Source: Asterias amurensis (Eukaryota; Echinodermata; Asteroidea; Forcipulatida; Asteriidae). From it: a DNA stretch of 64,000 nucleotides. Location: assembly GCF_032118995.1 (NCBI RefSeq), contig NC_092660.1, positions 20,818,501-20,882,500 on the forward strand, written 5' to 3'. Below are positions 34,140-44,945 of the stretch, piece after piece (the stretch's first letter is position 1; the number at the start of each line of letters is the position of its first letter). The notes beneath the pieces are model-generated. The model was not told the DNA's origin. It did no database searches and saw only the letters and a program-made list of their open reading frames with translations. The position numbers and the translations under genes were made by a program.

Positions 34140-35775
34140 TATATCCAGATGATGATAGTCATACACAAATAGCACCTGATATCAGTCCTGATACTCATGC
34201 AACTATATATAGAATGGTTTATTAAAAAATGTCATAAGCAGCCACATGCTGAATTGCAACAATTTACAATAAAAAGGGTAAACAATACAAAATTTGATAA
34301 AAAAGTTATACAAATTACATTAAAATTTGACATTAGAAATTTCCTGATAAAAGAAAAAAAGGGACATAACCAGTTTGGAAAAAAAAAACACACAAAAAAA
34401 CAAACTAAATGAAAACGTAGAAGAACCGAAAAACCCTTTGAGTGTAGGAAATATGAATTGCATCTCAAACCTAAAGAAGAACCGTTTGGAGTTTTCACGA
34501 TGTTTAATAATATTCGACAATTTCTTATAAACCATAGTTTCTCCAAGGTCAATTGACTCAATACACGGTGTCGAAATACATTTTCCTAATCCTTTTCAGT
34601 CGACATTAATTCATTCCTTTTCTACATGAACGCATGTAAATCTACAAGTTACTCCTTGTTTGTTTAAGCTAAAGGTTTCTTTTTCAGCTACTAATGCACT
34701 GCAATTCGCTTTGGTGTACACATGATTTGGTTCTTCTCATTCAGGTTCAACTAATTTATTTTGTCATATGCTCGGGTATTCAAGACTTTATTTCACCAAT
34801 TTCAGTTTGAAATATTTATGAAGGATGAAATACAATGGTTTTTACATAGTTGAGTCATAGTCTCGATCTAGTGATTTTTTATTTTATTTTATTTTATTTT
34901 TTTACTCCATTATGCCACAAAAAACATACAAAAGGTACCAAAAAAAATCACAGAAAAAGCAAACAACAGGATTAAACACAAATGCCTAAAGGGCAGTTAA
35001 ACAAGAAATCCACGGACAGAAGACAAACGAGAATGGACAACAAAAAGACCAAGGACTAGACTGTACCAACTAGACATCTACACACCAGATAAACAATATA
35101 TAAACCGGGTAGACAGTTCTAATTAAAGCATATTAACCCATTTTTTGTTATGGTGATCGAGTGATCCATTTCTCGCTGCTATGACTTTACTGTTTTTAAA
35201 TAAACAAAGAGGTGAAGCATATTCTCACGCTCAATTCGTTACAAAAGAAACAAATGTCAGAATTCTTCTTTTTAGTTTTGCAAAGAAAGGAGTTTGTTGG
35301 AATGAGAAAAAGAATGAATTTATATTGAAAATATTGCAACTTAGGGTCTTTAGTAGTTTTAAAAGGAACTTGGTGAACCTCATCCCATTGTGGAGAATAT
35401 TTAAGCAAAGTGGTCCATTTCTGTTGGCATTTAGTAGGCTCTTGAGTTGTAAACAAATTTAGACGGTTCATTTTGGTTACAAAGTTTATGAATTAATAAT
35501 GAATTTGACTCAATCTCATTTGTCAAGTAACAGCCAAACAGTTGTTTCCAAGCCCTAGGGAGTGCTTTAAGAAGACCACAGTGCTTGATGAAAGTACATA
35601 GAACAGATATCCATAAGTTTTAAAATCCCTTCATCCTTCCACGAAAGGTAGAAAATACATTTGTTATTGATTTTGACATTAGAATTAGTGATTTTTTAAT
35701 GTTCTATGTGATCAATGGATGCTCAACTGTTGAAGTTTAACTACAATTTTTTGATTTTTGAAAGCTGATGCCGTG
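34140..35775 (-). repeat. Inverted partner of the 12.9-13.5 kb repeat, split by a LINE
   Basis: The reverse complement aligns with 12925-13552. The alignment is broken once, at 34869-35698, by a LINE insertion flanked by a target-site duplication. Confidence 0.65.
34882..35685 (-). mobile_element. 5'-truncated LINE with 13-bp target-site duplication
   Basis: TAGTGATTTTTTA occurs on both sides (34869-34881 and 35686-35698). On the - strand the element ends in an A-rich (AAAAT)n tail at the 34882 end. Upstream, about 35200-35470, it encodes PFKTTKDPKLQYFQYKF, later PTNSFL, then DICFFCN. This is the pattern of the zinc-binding region after the reverse transcriptase in L1/Tx1-like LINEs. The reading frame is lost soon after the CFFCN motif. 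Only the 3' end inserted. Confidence 0.7.
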
Positions 35776-36633
35776 TTTATCATTCATTTTTAAACGAGAA
35801 TAGGCTATGTTGTTAATGAATGAGTTTTTGTTGAATAAGGCTGAGAATAATCTTAAACATTTAACTGTTTGTTCAAAATGTATCAGCATGATGTTATCAA
35901 ATTGTAAGTCTACAGCGTCGTCATGAAAATGTTTTCACAAATAATTGTTACCAATTTTACTCAAAAACCAATAACGGTCTTGTGTATAGAGTCAATCATT
36001 GCGTTATTTCAAGAGCAGATTATAAGTAGCATTTAGACTGAACCGTGCGATCTTTACAACTGCTTTTATGGACAAGAAGGTTTGTTTTAAAAACAATCTT
36101 AAACAATACTTCGTTCAAACGAGAACAAAACTTCTTTCGACCGAAAATATGTTTCGATTGAACGAAGATCTGTTTCGTTTTCAATGGAATTATTTTCGTT
36201 GGGACGAGAACTGTTCATGATTTATTCCAAACCTATGTCCCTTGCAAAATGTAGACATGCTGTATTTTGTATGTTTGGATCATTTCAATCGCCATGGCAC
36301 CTATTGGCAATAACAAACGTTCACCTTTAGAACTGTACGTGCCGTAGATGAATTTCCCCTGGGCAGCGCCATTATAGGTCACATGGTGCCTTTAACATTG
36401 TTTGATGTTTTCATGTGCAACTCAGTTTTAACTGCGATACATGTTCTAATAAACCATTTTTGAATTGAATTAAATTGAATTTAATATATAATAGGAAAAG
36501 GCATCGATATGGTGAATGAGACTTGACAATATGATTATATAGTATGGCCTATGTATTTTGTTAATAGTAATTTATGAATCTTAAGTGAAACCCAATAATG
36601 TAAACACAGTTCGCCACAACACACAACGTCTGT

Positions 36634-36808
36634 ATTATTTACATTAAACTTACACGATATGAAGATAATGACGTAGAAAGCTTCCCTGTAAATATTACAT
36701 GCTGACGTGCTGTAGTTTTTCAAGAAATGGAAAAAACATTGCCACGAAAATAGTTTTCGTCTCAGGAGACGAACATCATTTTAGCATGTACAACGTATGT
36801 CCCAGTTA
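36634..36808. mobile_element. MITE family F fragment
   Basis: Begins TTTACATTAAACTTACAC and ends at TTTTAGCATGTACAACGT; only the left half is present. A second MITE starts directly after. Confidence 0.55.
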
Positions 36809-36809
36809 A

Positions 36810-37131
36810 AGCCATTGGACACTTTCGGTAAACAGTATTTTCCAAAGGCCCACACTTCGTGTATCACAATTATATATATAACAAACCTGTGAAAATGTAT
36901 GCTCGATCGGTCATCGGAGTCGGGAAAAAATAATGGGGAAACCCACCCTTGTTTCCGCACGTTTCGCCGCGTCAAGACATGTGTTTAAAAAACAATCCGA
37001 ATTCTCGCTATCGAGAATTGATAATTGTTTTAATGTTTTCTCAAAAAGTAAAGCATTTCATGGAATAATATTTCAAGAGAAGTCTTTCACTATTACCTTC
37101 TGTAAGCCCTGTAAGTTATTGAGATGTCAAA
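36810..37131. mobile_element. Diverged MITE related to families C and F
   Basis: The left end AGCCATTGGACACTTTCGG follows TTAA (36806-36809) as in family C; the right part (CTTTCACTATTACCTTCTG) resembles family F. The right terminus is uncertain. Confidence 0.4.
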
Positions 37132-37557
37132 CTCATAACTAACGATTCTGGATTAAAAACACTAGACGTTGTCCTTTAATTTGGTCATGAACGTCAAAGG
37201 TCCGAAATTCACAATTAATGATTTCAGTGTAATTTTTATTTAGTGACAGTGTTTGATGAAATGATATGATATAATCTCAACAGTCGGTATATAAATTGAC
37301 GACATAATAATATAAGCCATTGGACTTTTGCGTGCTGCACGTAATGGCCGGTACACAACACTACCTCTCGTTCATACATAATTTGACCGTTCCAAAATGT
37401 CATCGAACCCACAAAGAGAATGTGTTGTGTCTGAGCAACGAGAGACCTCCTTTGCATACGAGAGCACGTATATAGGGTATTGACACGCAGCACGCATATC
37501 AATTGATAGGTTGACGCATTTCTCAACTGCGGACACTACTTGATTTTAACGGGTAAT

Positions 37558-37706
37558 TATTAGTTTCATGTAGCGGCTAACCATCTGGGAATCGAACTCG
37601 TGTATAAATAAGACATTTCAAAAACGTTTAGGCACACTGTGGTGACGGCGTCTGGCGTTACAGGTAGTAATTCTCAAGAAGTCGAGAGGGAATTGTGAAC
37701 TTCTGA
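37558..37706 (+). promoter_or_regulatory. Gene 4 promoter, TATAAATA box
   Basis: TATAAATA at 37603-37610 lies about 100 nt before the start codon, inside a block homologous to the promoter of gene 3 (TAGTTTCATGTAGCGGCTA, then GTTTAGGCACACTGTGGTG). The GAATTGTGAACTTCTGA just before the ATG is the same in both genes and is likely 5' UTR. Confidence 0.55.
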
Positions 37707-40700
37707 ATGATGAAACGGCGACTTCGATCTCACTTTGTTATCTTATTGACGGTGCTTTGTCTCGGTGTTTTATATACTCTATTCTTCTTAACGGTAAAAC
37801 CTGTCATATTTGGACTGAACATTTTGAACAGAGAACGGACTGGAGCAAATTCACCTCTTTTCCTCAATGCAGTGGAGCAGAGGCAAGATGGCGTCAATAA
37901 AATAACAGGAACCACCAAGGATATCGATTCCAAATTAAGGTGAGAATTTGATCGCTAAACCAGAAATCCCGTGTTGAAAAAAGGGAGGATGGTTTTCAGA
38001 TTTGTATGTTTTTTTTCTAAGTTAAGTTAGTTTTTTCGTAAAAGGCAGTATATAAACCACATTCTGATACAGACCGACGGATGTTTTAGAGCGCTCTCGA
38101 TGCCATTTCGAATAAGGTGACATGCCTTATTAGGTTAAAAAAGGTTCTACGAAGCCTGCTACAAGTCATGCCTGAAACATTGCGACAATCAACTTATCAA
38201 GTAAAAGGATTGTGCATTGCAGAAAAAACCACGAAACCTTTTCGGCTTCACTTTCCCCATATTATGCAAAGAACGAAGCAAACGTGTCAGACAACATGTA
38301 AATGTAGCTGTAAATAAAAGAGGAACTGCAAACTGGCGTCTACTTGCGTTTACACGATGGTTTTAGGGTAAGCCTACAGTGGAATTATTCATAATGTATC
38401 AGCGCGGATCACCGTGCATCGAGGGGTTCCAAATACCTCTATGGGATTGCTGTAAATAATGCAATCTATAGTGATGTCATTCATGTAATGATTACATGCA
38501 TTCAAAAAGAGGCCAGTACAAAATGCGCACGATCTGCCAAAGAATAATGATCAGGGACAAACCACCCGGCTAAATTTACAGTCAACATTTTCGGCATGTA
38601 CAAGAACAAAAAACATCCACATTATTTTACACACACCTGATGTAATGACCTACATGGATTACGTAAAAAGTCGAGCATTTAAGCTGAACTGGTATTTTGA
38701 GTCGAGAGAAAAAGAGTGAAAAACACAGTCATGTGTTTTTTTTTTAACATCGGAATTTAGGTTCGAGATGTCAAAATAATGAAGTTTTTTTTTTTTATGT
38801 GATCGTTAAAATAACTGCAGCAGCGTTTTATAAGCAAAACTGTTTTAATGGAATTGACTGCAGCAGCGTTTTAAGCAAAACTATTTTAATGGAATTGACT
38901 GCAGCAGCGTTTTAAAGGAACACGTTGCCTTGGATCGGACGAGTTGGTCAAAACAAAAGCGTTTGTAACCGTTTTTATAAAATGCATACGGTTGGAAAGA
39001 TGTTTTAAAAGTAGAATACAATGATCCACACAAGTTTGCCTCGAAATTGCGTGGTTTTCCTTCTACTGTGCGAACTAACATGGTCGGCCATTTATGGGAG
39101 TCAAAATTTTGACCCCCATAAATGGCCGACGTGTTAGTCGACAAGGTAAAAGGAAAACCACGCAATTTCGAGGCATGTTTGTGTGGATCATTGTATTCTA
39201 CTTTTACAACATCTTTCTACCCATATGCATTTTATAAAAAACGGTTACAAACGCTTTTCAAAGACCAACTCGACCGATCCAAGGCAACGTGTTCCTTTAA
39301 GCAAAAATGTTTCAATGGAATTGACTGTTTGTATACTAACAATACGTATTTCTAAATCTGTGCATATGTTCAATATTACAAAATGATGTACACACCCTAT
39401 TGTGTATACGTGACACCAAGGTTCCCTCATACTAACACGCGCAGGACTTAAACATAGTCTAAAATGGTAATGCCTAAGTAAGAGACTTAATTTCATCTGA
39501 GTTATCAATATATCACCGTAGTAATTTTGTATTGTGATGTCACAACTTGCTTTAGCAATTCTGATTCATAATATTAGATCTTTTAGTGTGAAATCGGCCA
39601 TAAGGAATAATTATAACCTCGCATGAAATGGGATTTGAGGCATTGCATGGTGAGGTACCAATTATTATTTGTTTGGTTTTCGATAATAACACCCAGCATG
39701 TAGATGTCTACATGCTGGGTGTATTTTGTTCATAACGAATCAATCGCTACAATTTGATACCCCCTTTTTCCTCCGCCAGGCAAAGATCCGATCGGATTGA
39801 GTTCCGAATATTCAAAGAAAGTGGGGATCATTTGATGTATTTATACGACCTCTTTCTGACGTCACTACCCTGGGAATCGAATCCTAGCAATCTAGCCGAG
39901 TTCAGGTAAGGTTTAAAGGCACTGTACACTATTGGTAATCACTCAAAATAATTGTTAGCATAAAAAATTACTTGGTACTAAGAGCAAACGGCTCCCTTTG
40001 AAGGAACGTAGTTTTTGAGAAAGAGGTAGTTTTTTCACTCTTAAACCACTTATGTATCTGCAAGCACACAAAGTTGTGCAACAAGGGTGTTTTTCTCTCA
40101 TTATTTCCTTGCAACTTCAATGACCAATTGAGCTCAAATGTGACAGGTTTGTTATGTAGTCCATATGTTGGGAAATACCAAGTGGCATTACTGACAATAT
40201 TATTACCAAATGTGTCCAGTGCCTTTAAATGAACTATTCTGGTCAACAACGTGATCTAGCTATATTGTGAAAAGGGTATCATTACTTCCATTGTAATATG
40301 GACCGGGAAAAGGTTACCCTACTCCTACGAGGAACAGTGCACAAATACAATAAAACATCAGACGTATAGTCAGCACATATAGTGAAACATTATTGCAGAG
40401 ACTTCATTTTGAAATTATGAATAGTTTCAGCCGCAGCTGAGTCCTCCAGGAGGATGTATGATTTGTTTGTTCCTGAAATTGAACATTAATCGTATGCGCT
40501 GCTGTGTGTTGGCATGCACTAATGCCAGTATTTCTAGTACGAAATCGAGGTGGAATTTTCCAAGTTGATCCCTTAATATGAAAAGACAGGATGCGAAACT
40601 GAAACATTTTAATCATGGTTTTATCATATGAAATTAAAATATCCTGCAATTATAAACATGTATTTTTTTATTTTTTTTTACATTAAAACAACATAAAAAT

Positions 40701-43700
40701 GCGGGCACCCGGATATCACGGTCCCTTTATGAACAAGCCCAGGGTCAACACAAGCCTGCTGGCTACACACGTACAATCTTAATATTCAAAGCTCATACCC
40801 GATTCAACTACAAATCACTTCATTTCTCTGACAAAACCATGATGTTAATGCCTGTTTATTGTATGCAAATCCGTGTGATGGTCTTGCGTTGTCATTTTTA
40901 TGAATTGGTTTTTTTCCCCCTCGCAATTAACCAATTTGTGAACTTTGTTTATTTTGTGGCTTCTAGATTTTAGCATTTTGAGCACTTATAGTTGACTTGT
41001 TTGCAATCCCTTGGATCCATTCTATGGAATGGGTGCAACGTAAATCAACACGTTATCTGCTATAGCACACGTGCTTTCTATATGGGGAATCATCATAGAC
41101 ACATTCCACAATTGACTTTATCAAACATAAATCTTATGAACTTTGACTTTCAATAAAGAGCTTTGTGAAGAATCAATACAATATCCAGACATGATCGGAT
41201 TAATAAGTGTAGAGCCCGGGAAGGAGGCCAACCCTTTAATTAAAGGGGACAACCATTCAACAAACTACTACAAACTAAAGTTCCAATGATGGCGTCTTTA
41301 GCCTATAAAAATACCATGATCTCCTGCAACTACTAAACTACAACTGAAATAGCATTTATACCAGTATAGTTCAATCACTCATGTAAAGGGAACAGGTGGG
41401 TAGAGGTTGGCAAGTTAACAATACTAGATTCAACTAGCCCTAAAAAGTACAACATTTCTCAAGACAAAGTGAGATGTTATAAGGTCACATACTCAAAGAG
41501 AGGTCTTGGACATTATCCTGCACAAATCAAAATAGTATTTGGAGCATTGCCGAAGCCGTGCTCCCTACAACAATAGAGGTAAATACTTATGAAGAATCTC
41601 TCTCCCGCAACGCTAACATCACGGAACAAAGGAAGGACCGAAGCCGATGCCGATTACAGGGTTTTCAGAAGTATTGAGGACGCACTTTGTCAATAATTAT
41701 TCAACTAAAATTTTTGTTTTGAAATACTTGTGTAATTCGAAACAAAATGAAATGGTGGTATCTGCGTGGTGGCGCCCAACTCTTGTTGTACCATCCCACC
41801 GCCCATTAATCAAATCTCTTGTCAATGTTAAAGGGAAAAGTTGTTGAACCATACCAACTCGACCTTCCAGGACGAGTTCGTGTTGACTCATCGCAACGTG
41901 AGAGTAGGAGATAGACTGCCGTATTCATTCACTAATACCAGGCCAGACAATAAAACATTCTTCTACAAACTCTCCAAGAAATTCATTAAAGACGATGTCC
42001 CACCGGTAAGTCACAGTTCCAAAAAGAGCACGGGTGGAGGGGGAGTTGATCTTTAAATGAAACTCACTATGTGTGTGAACAAATACTTCAAAGTGTGGAC
42101 CTAAGGACATATGGCGCATATGGGATGTTTTGTGTTGTACATTTTAAGCATACGTAAAATTACCATTTCCCACGTCAGGTACGTACGCGCAGGCGTCATA
42201 CGTGAGCATGAAATAAGCCAAAAGTTAGTGACGTCACCTAGACATGACACCATTCTTGACGTTCACGTTCACGGTTTTGCTCGCGTAACATGCAGCTAAA
42301 CCTCGCTAAATTTATCTGCACGTTGCGCGAGCAATCACGTCAACGTGAATGTCAAAATAATATTGTGTTGTTTCTAGGGGACGTCGCCACTTTGAGCTTA
42401 TTGCAGGATAACGTATAACGTCTGCACGTACGTACCTGACGTGAAAAATGGTAACCTCACGTATGCTGAAAACGTGAAATTTGAACGGCACAATTTTATT
42501 TTCTGACGTTCACGTTCACGTTCACTTTGCTCACGGAACGTGCAGCTAAACCTCCCTATTATTACATGTGTGCATGTGCTTTTCCATTTACCAATTGGTT
42601 TTCAATGGGAAAGAAAAAAGGAATAAATAATGTCTATTGTTCATAATCCGACAAACTCTAAGAAAAGATGTTGGCGCAAAAACCACACCTTGGGTCTCAG
42701 TAAACGATACTCGTCAGATAAGTCCTATCGGTTAAAACAAACATTAAAATAGGCCGACGTATTGGGAAAAGACGTATGAACATCCCCACCCTATAAATAT
42801 ATATATTAATGAGATCCTTTGTTTTGTTCTTGATTTGTTCAAGTTTGTATTTTTGTCTCTCCAGATTTCACCACTATCTGGTAAACGATTCAAACGATGC
42901 AGCGTGGTTGGCAATAGTGGAATTCTCTCAAATAGCAAATGTGGAAAGGAGATTGACCAATCAGATTACGTCATCAGGTACGACGGCGGCCATTTTCGAA
43001 CCATCGGCTAAGTCTCTCTGTGCATCGTTTTGAAAAGGCCACGTCTATATTTCTTTCAATGTATAATTTTTATTGAGACCACGAGTTGAAAATACATCAC
43101 AATAAGATACAAAAAAAGTTGTCTGTTGACTCCATTCACCAATATTACGAAGCATATTGCTAGAGAAAAGTTAAACATGTGTGAAGTTTTTAATGTTTGT
43201 TTTTGGATATCAGGTCGAATTTTCCGCCGATACGCCCTCACGCGGCGGACGCCGGTTGGAAAACCAACATAACGACGATGAATCCGAGTATTATTCAAAG
43301 AAGGTACAAAGTCAATAATGTGTTTACAATTTTTCTCTAAAATACTCAACATAATTGTTAGCATCAACACTTACTTGGTAACAAGCAATGGAGAGCTGTT
43401 GATAGAATAAAACGTTGAGAGAAACGGCTCACTCTCTGAAGTAACGTAGTTTCCGAGAAAGAAGTAATTTTCCATAAACAAAATATTTGAATTTGATTTC
43501 AATACCTCATAATTCGATTTTGAGTTCCCAAAATCAAGCATCTGAAAGCACACAAGTATGTGTGACAAAGGTGTTTTTTCTTCCGCTACTCGCAACTTCG
43601 ACGACCAATTGAGTTCAAGTTTTCACGGGTTTTTGTTCTGTGCATAATTATTATGTTGAGATACATTAAGTGAGAAGACTGGTCTTTGACAATTACCAAT

Positions 43701-44945
43701 AGTGTACAATGCTTTTAAAGACAGTGGACACTATTGGTAATTGTCTAAGACCAGTCTTCTCACTTGGTGTATCTCAACGTAGTATACATAAAACAACAAA
43801 CCTGTGAAAATTTGAGCTCAATTGGTCGTCGAAGTTGCGAGATAATAATGAAAGAAAAAACAACCTTGTCACACGAAGTTGTGTGCTTTCAGATGCAAGT
43901 TGATTTCGAGACCTCATCTAATTCTAAGGTCTCGAAATCAAATTCGTAGGGAGCCGTTTCTCACAGTGTTTTATACTATCAACCTCTTCCCATTACTCGT
44001 TACCAAGTAAGGTTTTATGCTAATAAGTATTTTGAGTAATTACCAATAGTGTCCACTGCCTTTAATGTCAAATCAATCAAAATGTTGACATTGAACTGAA
44101 GATAACTCATCGATCATCTTATAATAAAATGCTTTGCGAATCACCTCCTGAATATATATATATATTTTATAATTGTTGTGTGTATTGTGTGATTGTTGAT
44201 TTTATTTTATTTTAAAATTACAGATTTAAAAACCTGAAGACCAAAGAGGCTACAATTTCATTCGTAAATGCCACCGGTGATTACTACGGTGTCCTTTGGT
44301 TGCCATGTGTGGCATCCACCGCCATGATTGGTTTATGCCTAAAAGCAAAACACACCCTTGATAACTACGGTGTCCGAAATCCTGAGACATCCATCGCCAA
44401 CCCATTACATTATCTAGCAATACTCGACTTTTGGAAAGAGAGGAAAATGACGGAGTTCTTGTCAACAGGTACGAGTCTGGGTGTTAGTTCTTTTCAACGA
44501 TTGGGACGGGGGGAGTTGATTGTTAGCCCACTCTTGAACATTGTCTTACTTGAAGCTATATGAATGTTCTTTACAATTGAAGTGATATCGAGTCTTCGAA
44601 GTTTTATAAAGACTTAAATTTGTAGACCGTAAATACATTTTCCTGACTTCACAAAAGTGTAGCTATTGAAAACTGAACTTTGTTTTATTCATAGGTTTCT
44701 TCATGACTCACTTGGCACTGACGATGTGCGAAGAGACACACCTCTACGGCTTCTGGCCCTTCCCCTACAGGGTGCCAGACAGAGTGACAGACACTGGTAC
44801 AAACACCATGAGGAAAGTCAAGTATCACTACTTCGACAAAATCGGGTCAAGCAAAGCTCATTCGATGAACGATGAGTTTTCTGTACTGCTTCAGATGCAT
44901 GTTTTGGGACTCCTTAAGTTGCATGTCAGAGACTGCGACGTTTGA
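37707..44945 (+). CDS. ST8SIA-like: ST8Sia-like alpha-2,8-sialyltransferase, gene 4 (complete, 409 aa)
   Basis: Seven coding exons: 37707-37939, 39780-39905, 41834-42005, 42865-42977, 43214-43303, 44224-44468 and 44695-44945 (1230 nt in frame, stop TGA). Exon lengths equal those of gene 3 except for one codon less in exon 3. The type II anchor is at about residues 10-28. Motif L starts at C189 ([20 protein letters not shown]); motif S is 327-349 (starting [14 protein letters not shown]), motif III is HYFD 371-374, and motif VS is H382-E387. Exon 1 and the upstream region are nearly the same as in gene 3, so the pair arose by a late duplication that included the promoter. The introns have since gained MITEs: families B (38914-39299) and C (39917-40223, and a back-to-back pair at 43338-44061). 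All motifs needed for catalysis in the family are present. Confidence 0.9.
38815..39345. repeat. 44-bp direct repeat, third copy split by a MITE
   Basis: ACTGCAGCAGCGTTTTA followed by AGCAAAAC and TTTTAATGGAATTG occurs at 38815 and 38859, and again at 38903, where family B is inserted. The remainder of the unit resumes at 39300. Confidence 0.75.
38914..39299. mobile_element. MITE family B, copy 4, with its empty site beside it
   Basis: AGGAACACGTTGCCTTGG and CCAAGGCAACGTGTTCCT ends with TTAA on both sides, and a nearly perfect foldback. The neighbouring repeat unit without insertion has a single TTAA at the same place, so TTAA is the target duplication. In intron 1 of gene 4. Confidence 0.85.
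39917..40223. mobile_element. MITE family C, copy in gene 4 intron 2
   Basis: AGGCACTGTACACTATTGG at the left and GTGTCCAGTGCCT at the right, flanked by TTAA (39913-39916 and 40224-40227). It begins 11 nt after the exon 2 donor. Confidence 0.8.
42147..42558. mobile_element. Foldback element in gene 4 intron 3
   Basis: AGCATACGT, TTACCATTT and ACGTCAGGTACGTACG at the left pair with CGTACGTACCTGACGT and GGTAACCTCACGTATGCT at the right (to about 42469). A direct copy of an inner block (GACGTTCACGTTCACG, then GTGCAGCTAAACCTC) follows at 42512-42558. Confidence 0.6.
43338..43714. mobile_element. MITE family C, left member of a back-to-back pair
   Basis: Family landmarks run from CTCAACATAATTGTTAGCAT to CCAATAGTGTACAATGCT. 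The left terminus is eroded. The right end touches TTAA at 43715-43718. Confidence 0.75.
43719..44061. mobile_element. MITE family C, right member of a back-to-back pair
   Basis: AGACAGTGGACACTATTGG at the left and CCAATAGTGTCCACTGCC at the right, flanked by TTAA at 43715-43718 and 44062-44065. The first TTAA is shared with the neighbouring copy. The two together form a foldback of about 720 bp in intron 5 of gene 4. Confidence 0.8.
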
